From the NCBI RefSeq assembly GCF_007000325.2, contig NZ_CP117269.1, forward strand, positions 186,001 to 250,000: a stretch of DNA of 64,000 nucleotides, in the 5' to 3' direction. This document shows, one piece after another, positions 38,420-47,805 of the stretch (within the stretch, counting starts at the first letter, position 1; each line of letters begins with the position of its first letter). The stretch comes from Rhizobium rhododendri. Its GTDB lineage: Bacteria > Pseudomonadota > Alphaproteobacteria > Rhizobiales > Rhizobiaceae. Made by a program: the position numbers and the translations under genes. The notes beneath the pieces were generated by a model that was not told the DNA's origin, did not search any database, and saw only the letters and a program-made list of their open reading frames with translations.

Positions 38420-38881
38420 ATGTCTGCGAAGTACGACAGCAAGCGCACAAAGACGGATGTCCTCATCGAAGAGGGCACGTTCAATCCCACCCCCGAGAAG
38501 GTGCGCGATCCAAAATTTCGGGGCAGCGAGTTCTTCGATCCGCACGACGCCGTGCAGGTCAAATACGAGATGCTGCGTCGCGTCTCCATCGACAAGGTTT
38601 CGGTGACGGAGGCCTCCGACGAGTACGGTGTTTCCAGGCCAACCTACTACCAGGCCAAGGTGAACTTCGACATGGCCGGGATTGCGGGATTGGTGCCGAC
38701 AAAGCCGGGCCCCCGCCGTCCCCACAAGATCGACGACAAAGTCCTGGCATTTCTGCAGGCGCAGCTTGGCCCAGGAGAACCCGTTCGCGCCCGGGAACTG
38801 GCCAAGCTGCTCCGCCAGGAACTCGATATCGAGCTTCATCCCAGATCGATCGAGCGGGTTCTAAAAAAAAGCAGCAGGTAA
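38420..38881 (+). CDS. Helix-turn-helix protein of the recombinase cassette
   Basis: 153 residues from the ATG at 38420 (GGAG 7 bp upstream). HTH in VSVTEASDEYGVSRPTYYQA, then a basic, winged-helix-like second half (VRARELAKLLRQELDIELHP, RSIERVLKK) resembling the DNA-binding end of transposases. It lies between the DUF5372-like gene and the recombinase on the same strand. The gene ends at an A8-run region (CTAAAAAAAAGCAGC), so a longer frameshift product is possible. Confidence 0.65.
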   Translation: MSAKYDSKRTKTDVLIEEGTFNPTPEKVRDPKFRGSEFFDPHDAVQVKYEMLRRVSIDKVSVTEASDEYGVSRPTYYQAKVNFDMAGIAGLVPTKPGPRRPHKIDDKVLAFLQAQLGPGEPVRARELAKLLRQELDIELHPRSIERVLKKSSR

Positions 38882-39173
38882 ACACTGCCGCGGCGGTGGC
38901 ATGCCTGATCCAACCGTCGACCATCGCGTCCCAGTACGAGGTATTGCGCCAGGCTGCTTTCGGCGCAGCGCTGCCGCTTATGGCCCGTAGCGGTCTGATG
39001 CTCTTTCTGCGTCGGGGCATGTGGGGATGGGCTCAGGCGCTGACAGCAACAGCAAGCACCCCGCGAGAGCAGCTTTACCCATCGTCAATTGCTTGGCCGC
39101 TGCACGGCGGGCACAGCGCCGTTGTTCACGTCCTTGCGACAATCGCAATGAGCATCAACGATCGGAGATCACC

Positions 39174-41291
39174 ATGAATGTACACCTCAAAGTCCAGCCT
39201 CATCACCTCGAACGCGGCGCCTACCTGTACATCCGCCAGTCTTCAATGCGGCAAGTCGTTGAGAACGTCGAGAGCGCCAGGCGGCAATATGCGCTTCGGG
39301 GACGCGCTGTCGCCCTCGGCTGGCGCGACGAGCAGGTTATCGTCATCGACAACGATCAAGGAGAGTCCGGTGCATCGGCGGCGTGGCGCGAAGGGTTTCA
39401 GCGGCTGGTCAGCGATGTCGGCATGGGGCATGCCGGGATCGTCATGGGCCTGGAAGTCTCCCGTCTGGCGCGCAACAATGCCGACTGGCAACGTCTGTTG
39501 GAGATCTGCGCCCTTGCCGACACCCTGATCCTCGACGAGGACGGCGTCTATGATCCGGCAAGTTTCAACGACCGGCTCCTGCTCGGCCTGAAGGGAACAA
39601 TGAGTGAGGCCGAGCTGCATGTGATCAAAGCCCGGCTACGCGGCGGCATTCTCAATAAGGTGCGGCGCGGCGAGTTTCGTTGCCTCCTGCCGACCGGGCT
39701 GGTCTATGACCATTTCGGCAATGTGACTCTTGATCCAGACACGCAAGTCAGAGAAACGATCATTCATTTCTTTGAGATGTTCTCTCGCCTCGGGTCCGCC
39801 TCCCAGACCGTCAAGGTCTTTCGCAATGAGGGACTATTGTTTCCATCGCGCCTACACAACGGCGGCACGCTGTTTCGGCCGCTGACCGCATCGACGGCGA
39901 TGCGTGTCCTGAACAATCCGCGCTACGCTGGCGCCTATACCTATGGCCGACGACAGTTTCGACGCACCATCGACGGCAAAAAGACTCTGCGTGCGCGCGA
40001 CATTGATGACTGGCCGGCCTGCATTCCCGATGCTCATCCCGGCTATATCAGCTGGGAGCGACATCAGGAGAATCTGAAGATCCTCAAGGCGAATGGCTGT
40101 GGATTTGAAGCGGCACGAGCTTCAATCCCAAGGGAGGGACCGGCACTGCTGCAAGGCCGAGCCGTGTGTGGGCAGTGCGGCAGCCATCTTAGGGTTCGCT
40201 ATGCGGCGCGGCGTGGCCGGCAGGAAGCCTGGTACATTTGCAATCGTGCCCGTATTTATCGTGGGGAGCCTATGTGTCAGTCGATCGCCGGGCCTCCCGT
40301 CGATGAAGCCATCGGTATGCTGATTGCCGAGCAGATGACGCCGGCGGCCGTCGAACTCGCTCTCGAAGTCCGCAAGGAGATCCAAGCCCGCCATGAAGAA
40401 GCAGACCGGCTGCGCTGTCGCGCCATCGAACGCGCCCAAACGGAAGCCGAGCTCGCTCAGCGCCGCTTCATGCTTGTCGATCCTAGTAACCGCCTCGTCG
40501 CCGACACGCTCGAAGGTGAATGGAACGAGAAGCTTCGCACGCTGGCCAGTGCCCGCGAAGAACGCGAACGTGGTCGAGAGCACGATCAATTCATCCTTGA
40601 TAAAGCTGTCCACGAACGGTTAGTCGCGATGACGGCCGACTTCAACCAGCTCTGGAAGGATCCGGATACCCCATGCCGCGAACGCAAGCGATTGCTGGCC
40701 CACATCATTGAGGATGTTACTCTCCTAAAGTTGCCAGCGGAAGGAACCACCAAGCTTCACGTTCGCTTCAAGGGCGGCAAAATCCAGACGCTTACCACCA
40801 TGAACCCAAAATCCTCTCCTCAGCAGATCAAGACAAAGCTCAGTATCATTGAGCTGGTCGATAGGCTTCTCGACGATTACATTTATCCCGAGATCGCCGA
40901 GATTCTAAACGAGCAGGGACATCGCCCAGGTGGAACCGCACGTCGCGGCTGCCAGGACGCCCGCTTTACACCCCTCAAAGTCGCCTATCTCATCCACGAA
41001 TATAAGCTGCGATCACGATATGATCGACTGCGACAGCGGGGAATGCTGACAAGGCAGGAAGCGGCAGCGCATCTCAATATCAGCGAGCAAACAGTCGCCA
41101 GATGGGCCAAATTTGGCCTCATCACCAGACATGCCTATAACGGGCACTATAGCCTGTACGAAATCGCCGATGGAGACCTGCCGCAAAAGCAATGCAGCCG
41201 ATGGAATCCACTCGAAGATCGCGCTGCTGCGTATCAACAAACGCAAACAGAGCCAAGAACATCAACTGACGAGGAAAGAGGTGTAGTATGA
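39174..41291 (+). CDS. Large serine recombinase
   Basis: 705 residues from the ATG at 39174 (CGGAG upstream). N-terminal resolvase domain with the nucleophile in YLYIRQSSMRQV, GVMGLEVSRLARN-like helix (IVMGLEVSRLARNNADWQRL) and FNDRLLLGLKGTMSEAELH. Then a recombinase domain (LNNPRYAGAYTYGRRQ), a zinc ribbon (CGQCGSHLRVRY, YICNRARIYRGEPMCQ), a coiled coil (about 430-520), and a C-terminal HTH (LTRQEAAAHLNISEQTVARW). It should catalyse site-specific integration and excision of the cassette. Intact. Confidence 0.9.
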   Translation: MNVHLKVQPHHLERGAYLYIRQSSMRQVVENVESARRQYALRGRAVALGWRDEQVIVIDNDQGESGASAAWREGFQRLVSDVGMGHAGIVMGLEVSRLARNNADWQRLLEICALADTLILDEDGVYDPASFNDRLLLGLKGTMSEAELHVIKARLRGGILNKVRRGEFRCLLPTGLVYDHFGNVTLDPDTQVRETIIHFFEMFSRLGSASQTVKVFRNEGLLFPSRLHNGGTLFRPLTASTAMRVLNNPRYAGAYTYGRRQFRRTIDGKKTLRARDIDDWPACIPDAHPGYISWERHQENLKILKANGCGFEAARASIPREGPALLQGRAVCGQCGSHLRVRYAARRGRQEAWYICNRARIYRGEPMCQSIAGPPVDEAIGMLIAEQMTPAAVELALEVRKEIQARHEEADRLRCRAIERAQTEAELAQRRFMLVDPSNRLVADTLEGEWNEKLRTLASAREERERGREHDQFILDKAVHERLVAMTADFNQLWKDPDTPCRERKRLLAHIIEDVTLLKLPAEGTTKLHVRFKGGKIQTLTTMNPKSSPQQIKTKLSIIELVDRLLDDYIYPEIAEILNEQGHRPGGTARRGCQDARFTPLKVAYLIHEYKLRSRYDRLRQRGMLTRQEAAAHLNISEQTVARWAKFGLITRHAYNGHYSLYEIADGDLPQKQCSRWNPLEDRAAAYQQTQTEPRTSTDEERGVV

Positions 41292-41299
41292 ACGCCGAT

Positions 41300-41522
41300 C
41301 GTTGTAAAACAGGCAGAACCCTTGGCCGTCCCACCACAGAAGTTTGATCCGGTCGGCGCGTTTTCCGCGGAAGCCGAAAATTGCGCCGGAGCCCGGCGCC
41401 TCTTTGATAGCCGTCTCAACGAGCGCCGACAGTCCATCAATGCCACGCCGCATGTCCGTCACTCCGCAGGCCAAATAGACCCGCACATTCCCAGAAGGCC
41501 CGATCATGCCGCCTCCACACAA
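41300..41522 (-). pseudogene. tnpB: IS66 TnpB, N-terminal half
   Basis: Reads VRVYLACGVTDMRRGIDGLS and FGFRGKRADRIKLLWWDGQG, ending at FCLFYN where the recombinase cassette begins. Same strand as tnpA and overlapping its end, the normal IS66 order. Confidence 0.8.
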
Positions 41523-41890
41523 GCGACAAGCGACGATAGCACCTCGCGATCCATGTCCGCTGCAATTCTCAGTAAGCGGCCATTCCTCAGGACGATTTCA
41601 ACGTCTTTGCGCCTCGACCGCACACTGCTCCTCGTGGAACCATCGCTGGGGCTCTCCGACGCTCCGATAAGAGAAACCGGGATGAACGATACGGTCTCTG
41701 GAGACTTCAAGTCGGGTGGCGAGAACTTCTTTCGCCACGCGTATATCTGTTGCGGAAGAACGTCGTGCCGGCGCGCTACATCGGAAACGCTCCCATCCGC
41801 GCTGAACGCTTCTTGCAATATCGAAAGCTTCAGTTCTGTCGACCAACGACGTTGTCGCTCGGCACCCGTCAGGATCTCAACCTTGGCCAT
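41504..41890 (-). CDS. tnpA: IS66-family TnpA
   Basis: 128 residues. HTH-8 type DNA-binding region (TELKLSILQEAFSADGSVSD, ARRHDVLPQQIYAWRKKF), followed by the C-terminal part VEIVLRNGRLLRIAADMD. First gene of the IS66 element whose tnpB is split and tnpC broken; intact itself, but the element is not autonomous. Confidence 0.85.
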   Translation of the reverse strand: MAKVEILTGAERQRRWSTELKLSILQEAFSADGSVSDVARRHDVLPQQIYAWRKKFSPPDLKSPETVSFIPVSLIGASESPSDGSTRSSVRSRRKDVEIVLRNGRLLRIAADMDREVLSSLVACVEAA

Positions 41891-42026
41891 TCATACCCTG
41901 TTACGTCACAAATGAATCATCTGTGTCGTAACTTGAGCTAATTCCGCACCTAACCAAAACCGGCTCACCGGACGCTCACGGTTGCTCGGACAGACCGAGC
42001 CGATCCTCATCACAGGAGGACGAGCC

Positions 42027-42494
42027 GTGGCAGATTATAGAGAAGCTTTTGTTGGAATCGACGTCGCAAAGCTGAAGAATGCTATTTCTGTTGCCGAATC
42101 TGGCCGGGACGGAGAGGTTCGGTATTTCGGTGAGGTTGAGGCGACGTGACCTGCCAGCATGCGCCGCGTAATCCAGCGAATAACCGCAAAGTTTGATCGC
42201 GTGCATTTCTGTTATGAGGCAGGCCCGACGGGCTATGGTCTACATCGGCTGATCCGGTCGCTTGGCCATGAATGTATTGTTGTAGCCCCGTCGTTGATCC
42301 CGAGGAAGCCCGGCGACCGTGTGAAGACGAACCGTCGAGATTCACTCGCGCTCGCCCGGCTATTAAGAGCCGGCGAGCTAACGGCGGTGTGGGTCCCCGA
42401 CGAAAGCCATGAAGCTATGCGCGATCTTGTTCGTGCTCGCGCTGCTGCTGTCGAGACACTACGGGTTCACCGGCAACAGATAAGTGCTTTTTAG
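42027..42494 (+). pseudogene. IS110-family transposase N-terminal fragment
   Basis: ATG at 42027 with MADYREAFVGIDVAKLKNAI (first Asp of the DEDD motif). A premature stop at about 42147 comes before SMRRVIQRITAKFD, and KTNRRDSLALARLLRAGELT contains the later acidic residues. It is cut off after HRQQISAF by an IS66 fragment. A different lineage from the IS110 piece at 25763-26458. Not functional. Confidence 0.8.
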
Positions 42495-42689
42495 GCCATG
42501 ACGATTCCTGAGCCATCCCAGTAGATCAGCTTGGTCCGCCTTGCGAGACCGGAACACGAAAACCGTTCCGGTGAACGGGTCGTTGTGCAGTTCGTTCTTC
42601 ACCAGCGCCGCCAAGCCGTCATGGCCCTTGCGGAAATCTACGGGCTTGGTCGCTACCATGATCCTGACACGGTTCGACGTAAAGATCAT
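42495..42689 (-). pseudogene. tnpB: IS66 TnpB N-terminal fragment
   Basis: Reads VRIMVATKPVDFRKGHDGLA and TGTVFVFRSRKADQADLLGW, then is cut at the IS110 fragment. Normal IS66 order with the tnpA remnant upstream. Confidence 0.75.
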
Positions 42690-43079
42690 GTCGCCGCCGC
42701 CAGAGCTCGGGCGATGGCAGATATCCGGCCAGCAGACGCACCATCCACAAGACGAATGGTGACTGGACCCAGGACGATCTCGGCGCGCGTGGCGGCCTTG
42801 ACCGTCGGCTGCTTTGGCGCTGGCGTCTCGATGACGATCGCCGAAAACTCGACCGCGTTTTCCGGCTCTGGCAACAACAACTTGCCCTGCCGCGCCAGCG
42901 TGCGCCAGGACGACAGGTGGTTGGCCTTCAGGCCGTAGCGTCCTGCTACTTCATTCACCGTTGCGCCTGGTCGCAAGCTCTCTGAAACGATCCGTGCCTT
43001 GACCTCATCCGGCCATTGGCGATGCTATGCGCCTCACCCCTGCTCCGTCGCGTTGTGACGACCTTCAACGTAGACTCCA
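42686..43079 (-). pseudogene. tnpA: IS66 TnpA, frameshifted
   Basis: The C-terminal part (PDEVKARIVSESLRPGATVN, EVAGRYGLKANHLSSWR, EIVLGPVTIRLVDGAS) is intact. The start MESTLKVVTTRRSRGEA is in another frame, with a frameshift near 43025. Third IS66 lineage in the window. Confidence 0.7.
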
Positions 43080-43330
43080 TAGAGAAACTCCTTGTCGCTC
43101 GTCCATGGTCTGTCGATCACACATCAGGCGTTTGACGACAATGTGGGGGTAAAACACCGGTTACTCCAGAGTTCGATTTCATGAAAGTGCAACAGCTTCA
43201 GCACTTTCGCGCTGTGCTTGAGGTCTCGCGACAAGCGATCAAGGTAGGCAGAGGATGACGTCCCTAAATCTCCCGTCATATCGCTTACGACGCGCACGCC
43301 ACCATCATCATGAATGAGGCGGGATAGCAA

Positions 43331-43552
43331 ATGTCCAACAATCTCGTGGTTCCTGAAAATATCACGATCCTGCCCCTGCCGTCAAAGTCGCCTGAGTTGA
43401 ACCCGGTCGAAAACCTCTGCCAGCTGATGCGCCAGAACGGGCTCTCGAACGAGATTTTCGAATCCTACCGAGATATTGTCGACCATTGCCGCGACGCCCG
43501 GCGGAATCTTGAAAGGCAGCCATGGCGCATCATCTCCTATAGGTCGCCTTAA
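43331..43552 (+). pseudogene. IS630-family transposase C-terminal fragment
   Basis: Contains the IS630 signature ITILPLPSKSPELNPVENL (the catalytic Glu region) and DIVDHCRDARRNLERQPWRI. The N-terminal two thirds are absent. The preceding 250 bp (43080-43330) appear to be non-coding debris. Confidence 0.7.
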
Positions 43553-43585
43553 ATGGGCACATTGGTTCTGATCATTGAGCGCTTT

Positions 43586-43597
43586 TACAATTAAAAC
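43586..43597 (+). promoter_or_regulatory. vir box 1 upstream of virB
   Basis: TACAATTAAAAC matches TNCAATTGAAAY at 11 of 12 positions. VirG-P binding site candidate ~190 bp before virB1. Confidence 0.65.
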
Positions 43598-43651
43598 AAC
43601 CTTTGGTTTACGATAAACATCAAGTCAAACTCCATTGCATTGCGCTCGTCT

Positions 43652-43663
43652 TTCAATTGAAAC
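43652..43663 (+). promoter_or_regulatory. vir box 2 upstream of virB (exact consensus)
   Basis: TTCAATTGAAAC fits the 12-bp vir box exactly. A weaker copy (9 of 12) follows at 43679-43690. Spacing to the first vir box is 66 bp, about six helical turns, so the sites lie on one DNA face. Confidence 0.85.
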
Positions 43664-43781
43664 ATGAAGTCAGTGTTTCAAAATCGAAACGTAACAGGCT
43701 ACTCGCACAATCAATCTCGTCAGATGTAGTTGTTCCTTTCAACAAGGCGCAACGGCGGTAACGGATGCGAGGATATTGTGC

Positions 43782-44498
43782 ATGTTGAAAACAACAGGCG
43801 GCTTCTCCACGGTTTTGTGGGCATTGATGATTCAGCCCGCAGCGGCGGCTCCCCTTTCTTTGATGACATTTGACCGCTACGCCCAAGAGTGCGGGCCATC
43901 TGTCGCGTCTTCTACGCTTGCGGCAATTGCTAAAGTTGAAAGCCAGCTGGATCCGCTCGCCATGCACGACAACACGACGGGCGAGACCCTTCACTGGAAT
44001 GAGCAGGCGCGAGCCATTCGCAGCGCCAGCGATCGACTTCAGGCGGGTCATTCCATTGATGTCGGATTAATGCAAATCAACTCAGCGAATTTCTCGACCT
44101 TGCGCCTGTCAATCGGAGAAGCCTTTGAGCCATGCCCGTCCTTATCAGCTGCAGCCAGGATTCTCGTCAAGAGTTACCGTGGAGGCACGACGACCAAGGA
44201 AAGGCAACAATCTCTCCGTCAAGCGCTCTCGATGTACAACACCGGCGATCCGCAAGATGGGTTTGCAAACGGGTATGTACGCAGGGTTGAAGTTGCAGCC
44301 CAACAACTTGTTCCAGCATTGAGTGACGTTTCAAAAAACGAAAATGGTGACGATAGGATGGAAGAGACGTGGAACGTTTGGGAAACCTACGATCAGCAGC
44401 GTCTGCCATCCGTACCGCCCGATCTTCGTGGTTCTGATCCGCCTGTTTCTGAACATAAAAACCAGATCTTGCTCGACTTAAAGGATGGAGGTGCATGA
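43782..44498 (+). CDS. virB1: VirB1, lytic transglycosylase of the T4SS
   Basis: ATG at 43782; the frame opens two codons earlier at a TTG. Signal peptide of about 22-24 residues (LWALMIQPAAAAP). SLT domain with catalytic Glu in LAAIAKVESQLDPLA, the DVGLMQINSANF motif and SMYNTGDPQDGFANGYVRRV. It opens peptidoglycan for pilus/channel assembly, and its C-terminal piece (VirB1*) is secreted. First gene of the virB operon, downstream of vir boxes. Confidence 0.95.
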   Translation: MLKTTGGFSTVLWALMIQPAAAAPLSLMTFDRYAQECGPSVASSTLAAIAKVESQLDPLAMHDNTTGETLHWNEQARAIRSASDRLQAGHSIDVGLMQINSANFSTLRLSIGEAFEPCPSLSAAARILVKSYRGGTTTKERQQSLRQALSMYNTGDPQDGFANGYVRRVEVAAQQLVPALSDVSKNENGDDRMEETWNVWETYDQQRLPSVPPDLRGSDPPVSEHKNQILLDLKDGGA

Positions 44499-44860
44499 TG
44501 CATGCATTGGACGACAGACAACAATCAAAGTTTTTTTGCGCTGTGCAACGGGCAGTGCGGCATGTCGCTACCTGTGCCCGAGCCGTTGTCACGACCGTCG
44601 CAATAAGCGCCGTCTTATCTAGACCGGCTGCGGCACAGGCTTCGGGGGGGACTGACCCGACGGCTATGGTAAACAACATATGTACGTTTATCCTTGGTCC
44701 TTTTGGACAGTCGCTCGCGGTACTCGGGATTGTTGCCATCGGTGTGTCCTGGATGTTCGGCCGTGCCTCGCTCGGTCTGGTCGCCGGCGTTGTCGGAGGC
44801 ATCGTGATCATGTTTGGGGCCAGTTTTCTGGGGCAGACGCTTACGGGAGGTGGCGGCTGA
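44495..44860 (+). CDS. virB2: VirB2, T-pilin precursor
   Basis: 121 residues. A long basic leader ends at SRPAAAQA, after which the mature pilin begins around SGGTDPTAMVNNICTFILG. Two hydrophobic helices (FGQSLAVLGIVAIGVSW and LGLVAGVVGGIVIMFGASFL) surround the short polar loop MFGRAS. Mature VirB2 is cyclised into the T-pilus. The start overlaps the virB1 stop (ATGATG), and the stop overlaps the virB3 ATG. Confidence 0.95.
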   Translation: MMHALDDRQQSKFFCAVQRAVRHVATCARAVVTTVAISAVLSRPAAAQASGGTDPTAMVNNICTFILGPFGQSLAVLGIVAIGVSWMFGRASLGLVAGVVGGIVIMFGASFLGQTLTGGGG

Positions 44861-45186
44861 TGAGAGAACGTTTAGAGGAATCAACTCTCTATCTGGCAGC
44901 TACGCGGCCAGCGCTGTTTCTAGGCGTCCCGCTTACAATGGCCGGATTGTTCATGATGATGGCGGGGTTTGTCATCGTCATAGTGCAGAACCCGCTTTAC
45001 GAAATGATCCTTATTCCGTTGTGGCTCGCCGCGCGGCTTATTGTCGAGCGTGACTACAATGCCGCCAGCGTTGTTTTGCTGTTCTTGCAGACGGCGGGCA
45101 GGAGTGTCGATGGAGCGACTTGGGGAGGAGCCAGTGTTAGCCCCAATCCAATCAAGGTACCAAAGCGGGGAAGAGGAATAGCCTGA
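44860..45186 (+). CDS. virB3: VirB3, inner-membrane T4SS component
   Basis: 108 residues starting MRERLEESTLYLAATRPALF, with a hydrophobic hairpin FLGVPLTMAGLFMMMAGFVI then NPLYEMILIPLWLAARLIVE. VirB3 associates with VirB4 in the inner membrane during pilus assembly. Start and stop overlap virB2 and virB4 by 1 bp, showing tight coupling. Confidence 0.94.
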   Translation: MRERLEESTLYLAATRPALFLGVPLTMAGLFMMMAGFVIVIVQNPLYEMILIPLWLAARLIVERDYNAASVVLLFLQTAGRSVDGATWGGASVSPNPIKVPKRGRGIA

Positions 45187-47555
45187 TGCTTGGCAATAGT
45201 GGTACAGCTGAGAGATCTGGCGAAGTCTATCTGCCTTATGTCGGTCATCTCAATGACAATGTCGTGCTTCTCGCAGACGGATCGATTATGACGATGGCGC
45301 ATGTCAGCGGTCTTGCCTTTGAGCTGGAAGACAATGAAACGCGCAATGCGCGCGCACGCGCTTTCAATACGCTTTTCCGCAACATTGCGGATGACAATGT
45401 GTCGATCTATGCCCATCTCGTACGTCATAGCGATGTGAGGCCCCCGCCTCCACGGAATTTTCGGAGTGTCTTTGCAGCGCGTCTTGATCATGCTTTCGAA
45501 GAGCGTGTGCTTTCGGGTAATCTCTATCGAAACGATCATTTCCTCGCTCTTATGATCCATCCGCGCACGGCACTCGGCAACGTCAGGGGCAGGTTTGCCA
45601 GATTTCACAAAAAAAAGGAGAGCGATCTTGCAAACCAGATGCGCCACATTGAGGACGTGTGGCATGTGGTATCCGGTGCTCTCGAAATGTATGGCCTGCG
45701 GCGACTCGGGATCAGGGAGAAAAATGAAGTCCTGTTTAGCGAGGTTGGCGAAGCATTGCGGCTGATCATGACCTGCCGATTTGCCAAGGTACCACTGGTC
45801 AGCGGATCGCTTGGCGCATCCATCTATACGGATCGCGTCATCTGCGGCAAACGCGCTATCGAAATAAGGACGCCTAAGGACCGGTATGTCGGCTCCATCT
45901 TCTCCTTTCGGGAATATCCTGCAAAAACCCGACCGGGCATGCTCAATACATTGCTATCATCGGACTTCCCGCTTGTCCTGAGCCAGAGCTTTTCTTTTCT
46001 CACGCGCGCCCAGGCCCACGCCAAACTGAGCCTGAAATCCAGCCAGATGCAAAGCGCCGGCGACAAGGCTGTGACGCAGGTCAGCGCGCTGGGCGAGGCA
46101 GAAGATGCCTTGGCCAGCGGTGAATTCGTGATGGGTTCTCATCACCTGAGCCTTTGCGTCTATGGCGAAGATCTCAACCAACTGGCAAATTGCGGAGCGA
46201 AAGCCCGTACTCGCCTGGCCGACGCCGGTGCCGTCATCGTCCAGGAAGGAATCGGCATGGAAGCGGCCTATTGGTCGCAGCTTCCAGGGAATATGAGATG
46301 GCGCACACGTCCAGGGGCAATCACGTCGCACAATTTTGCCGGTTTGGTGTCATTCGAGAACTTCCCTGAAGGCTCATCATCCGGCCACTGGGGGGATGCA
46401 ATAGCCCGCTTCCGCACAAACGGTGGAACCGCTTTCGATTATATTCCGCACGAGCATGATGTCGGTATGACCGCGATATTCGGGCCGATAGGCCGCGGCA
46501 AGACCACGCTCATGACTTTCCTGCTTGCAATGCTGGAGCAAAGCATGGTCAGCCGCAGTGGAACCGTGGTGTTCTTTGACAAGGATCGAGGCGGTGAATT
46601 GTTGGTGCGAGCGACAGGCGGAACCTACCTTGCTCTCAGGAGAGGTGTTCCAAGTGGCTTGGCACCTTTGCGCGGTCTTTCCAATACGCCGATGTCCCGG
46701 GACTTTTTGCGGCAATGGATCGTGGCCCTGATCGAAAGCGATGGGCGCGGCAGCATCACTCCGGAGGAAAACCGACTTCTGGAGCGCGGGATAAGACGGC
46801 AGATGTCATACGAGCCACAGATGAGATCACTTGCTGGTCTGCGAGAGTTTCTTCTGCATGGACCTTCAGAAGGGGCCGGCGCGCGCCTGCAACGCTGGTG
46901 CCGGAACAACGCGCTCGGATGGGCCTTCGACGGTGAAACCGACGACGTCAAGTTGGATCCCTCTATCACAGGGTTCGATATGACACATCTTCTGGAATAC
47001 GAGGACGTATGCGCGCCGGCTGCTGCTTACCTTCTTCACCGGATCGGGGAAGTTGTCGATGGTCGTCGATTTGTGATGAGTTGCGATGAATTCCGCGCCT
47101 ACTTGCTTAACCCCAAATTCTCCTCGGTCATCGACAAGTTCCTGCTCACAGTGCGCAAGAACAATGGGCTGTTGATCCTTGCGACACAACAGCCGGAACA
47201 CGTGCTGGAATCCAGTCTTGGTGCCAGTCTTGTGGCACAATGCATGACGAAGATTTTCTACCCTTCGCCCACCGCCGACCGATCTGCGTATATCGACGGT
47301 CTGAAATGTACCGAAAGAGAATTCCAGGCTGTGCGTGAGGATATGGCGATCGGCAGCCGCAAATTTCTCCTGAAGCGAGAGAGTGGCAGTGTCATTTGCG
47401 AGTTCGATCTCCGCGATATTCGTGAATTTGTCGCCGTTCTGTCTGGGCGCGCCAATACGGTCCGGTTTGTGGATCAGCTTCGCAAGACTTGCGGAGAGGA
47501 TCCTTCAGCATGGCTCGAGACATTTATGGACCGCTACCATGAAGCAGGCGATTAA
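45186..47555 (+). CDS. virB4: VirB4, T4SS ATPase
   Basis: 789 residues, full length. Walker A is GPIGRGKTTLMTF at about residues 433-445 and the Walker B-type segment is FVMSCDEFRAYL at about 629-640. LLILATQQPEHVLESSLGAS follows the usual C-terminal pattern. It energises pilus biogenesis and substrate transfer at the inner membrane. Confidence 0.96.
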   Translation: MLGNSGTAERSGEVYLPYVGHLNDNVVLLADGSIMTMAHVSGLAFELEDNETRNARARAFNTLFRNIADDNVSIYAHLVRHSDVRPPPPRNFRSVFAARLDHAFEERVLSGNLYRNDHFLALMIHPRTALGNVRGRFARFHKKKESDLANQMRHIEDVWHVVSGALEMYGLRRLGIREKNEVLFSEVGEALRLIMTCRFAKVPLVSGSLGASIYTDRVICGKRAIEIRTPKDRYVGSIFSFREYPAKTRPGMLNTLLSSDFPLVLSQSFSFLTRAQAHAKLSLKSSQMQSAGDKAVTQVSALGEAEDALASGEFVMGSHHLSLCVYGEDLNQLANCGAKARTRLADAGAVIVQEGIGMEAAYWSQLPGNMRWRTRPGAITSHNFAGLVSFENFPEGSSSGHWGDAIARFRTNGGTAFDYIPHEHDVGMTAIFGPIGRGKTTLMTFLLAMLEQSMVSRSGTVVFFDKDRGGELLVRATGGTYLALRRGVPSGLAPLRGLSNTPMSRDFLRQWIVALIESDGRGSITPEENRLLERGIRRQMSYEPQMRSLAGLREFLLHGPSEGAGARLQRWCRNNALGWAFDGETDDVKLDPSITGFDMTHLLEYEDVCAPAAAYLLHRIGEVVDGRRFVMSCDEFRAYLLNPKFSSVIDKFLLTVRKNNGLLILATQQPEHVLESSLGASLVAQCMTKIFYPSPTADRSAYIDGLKCTEREFQAVREDMAIGSRKFLLKRESGSVICEFDLRDIREFVAVLSGRANTVRFVDQLRKTCGEDPSAWLETFMDRYHEAGD

Positions 47556-47805
47556 GAGTGTCCGGTCATGGCTGAAACACGTTTCACGGCCTCCGTCAAC
47601 CGCTGTCACATCGGTTGCATTCCTTTGGCATCGTCCGGGTCGAGACACTCGTCCGGGAGATGCAAACAAACCGATATAAACGCCCGGCCGTTCGGGCACT
47701 GCACACCAACAACGATGCAGTGAGAGGTCCAAGGCATCAAATCCATCCATCGCGCTTTTCCAGATTGGCATCGGCGTGAGATGTGGTGACGAAAGGATAC
47801 ATGTT
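47556..47805. other. virB4-virB5 spacer
   Basis: 250 bp without a clear gene, unusually long for this operon, where most genes overlap. A 47-codon frame from the ATG at 47539 has no recognised family. Confidence 0.3.

Larger units (their letters stand above)
37925..41303 (+). mobile_element. Serine-recombinase cassette inserted in IS66 tnpB
   Basis: Three same-strand genes (DUF5372-like small protein, HTH protein, large serine recombinase) lie exactly between the two halves of tnpB. Boundaries are deduced from the tnpB break and are good to about 10 bp. No long terminal inverted repeats are apparent, consistent with serine-recombinase integration rather than DDE transposition. Similar gene trios exist in rhizobia as I recall. 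Confidence 0.7.

Noticed and set aside
43124..43330. 68-aa minus-strand ORF before the IS630 fragment
   Set aside because: No homology; sits in mobile-element debris.
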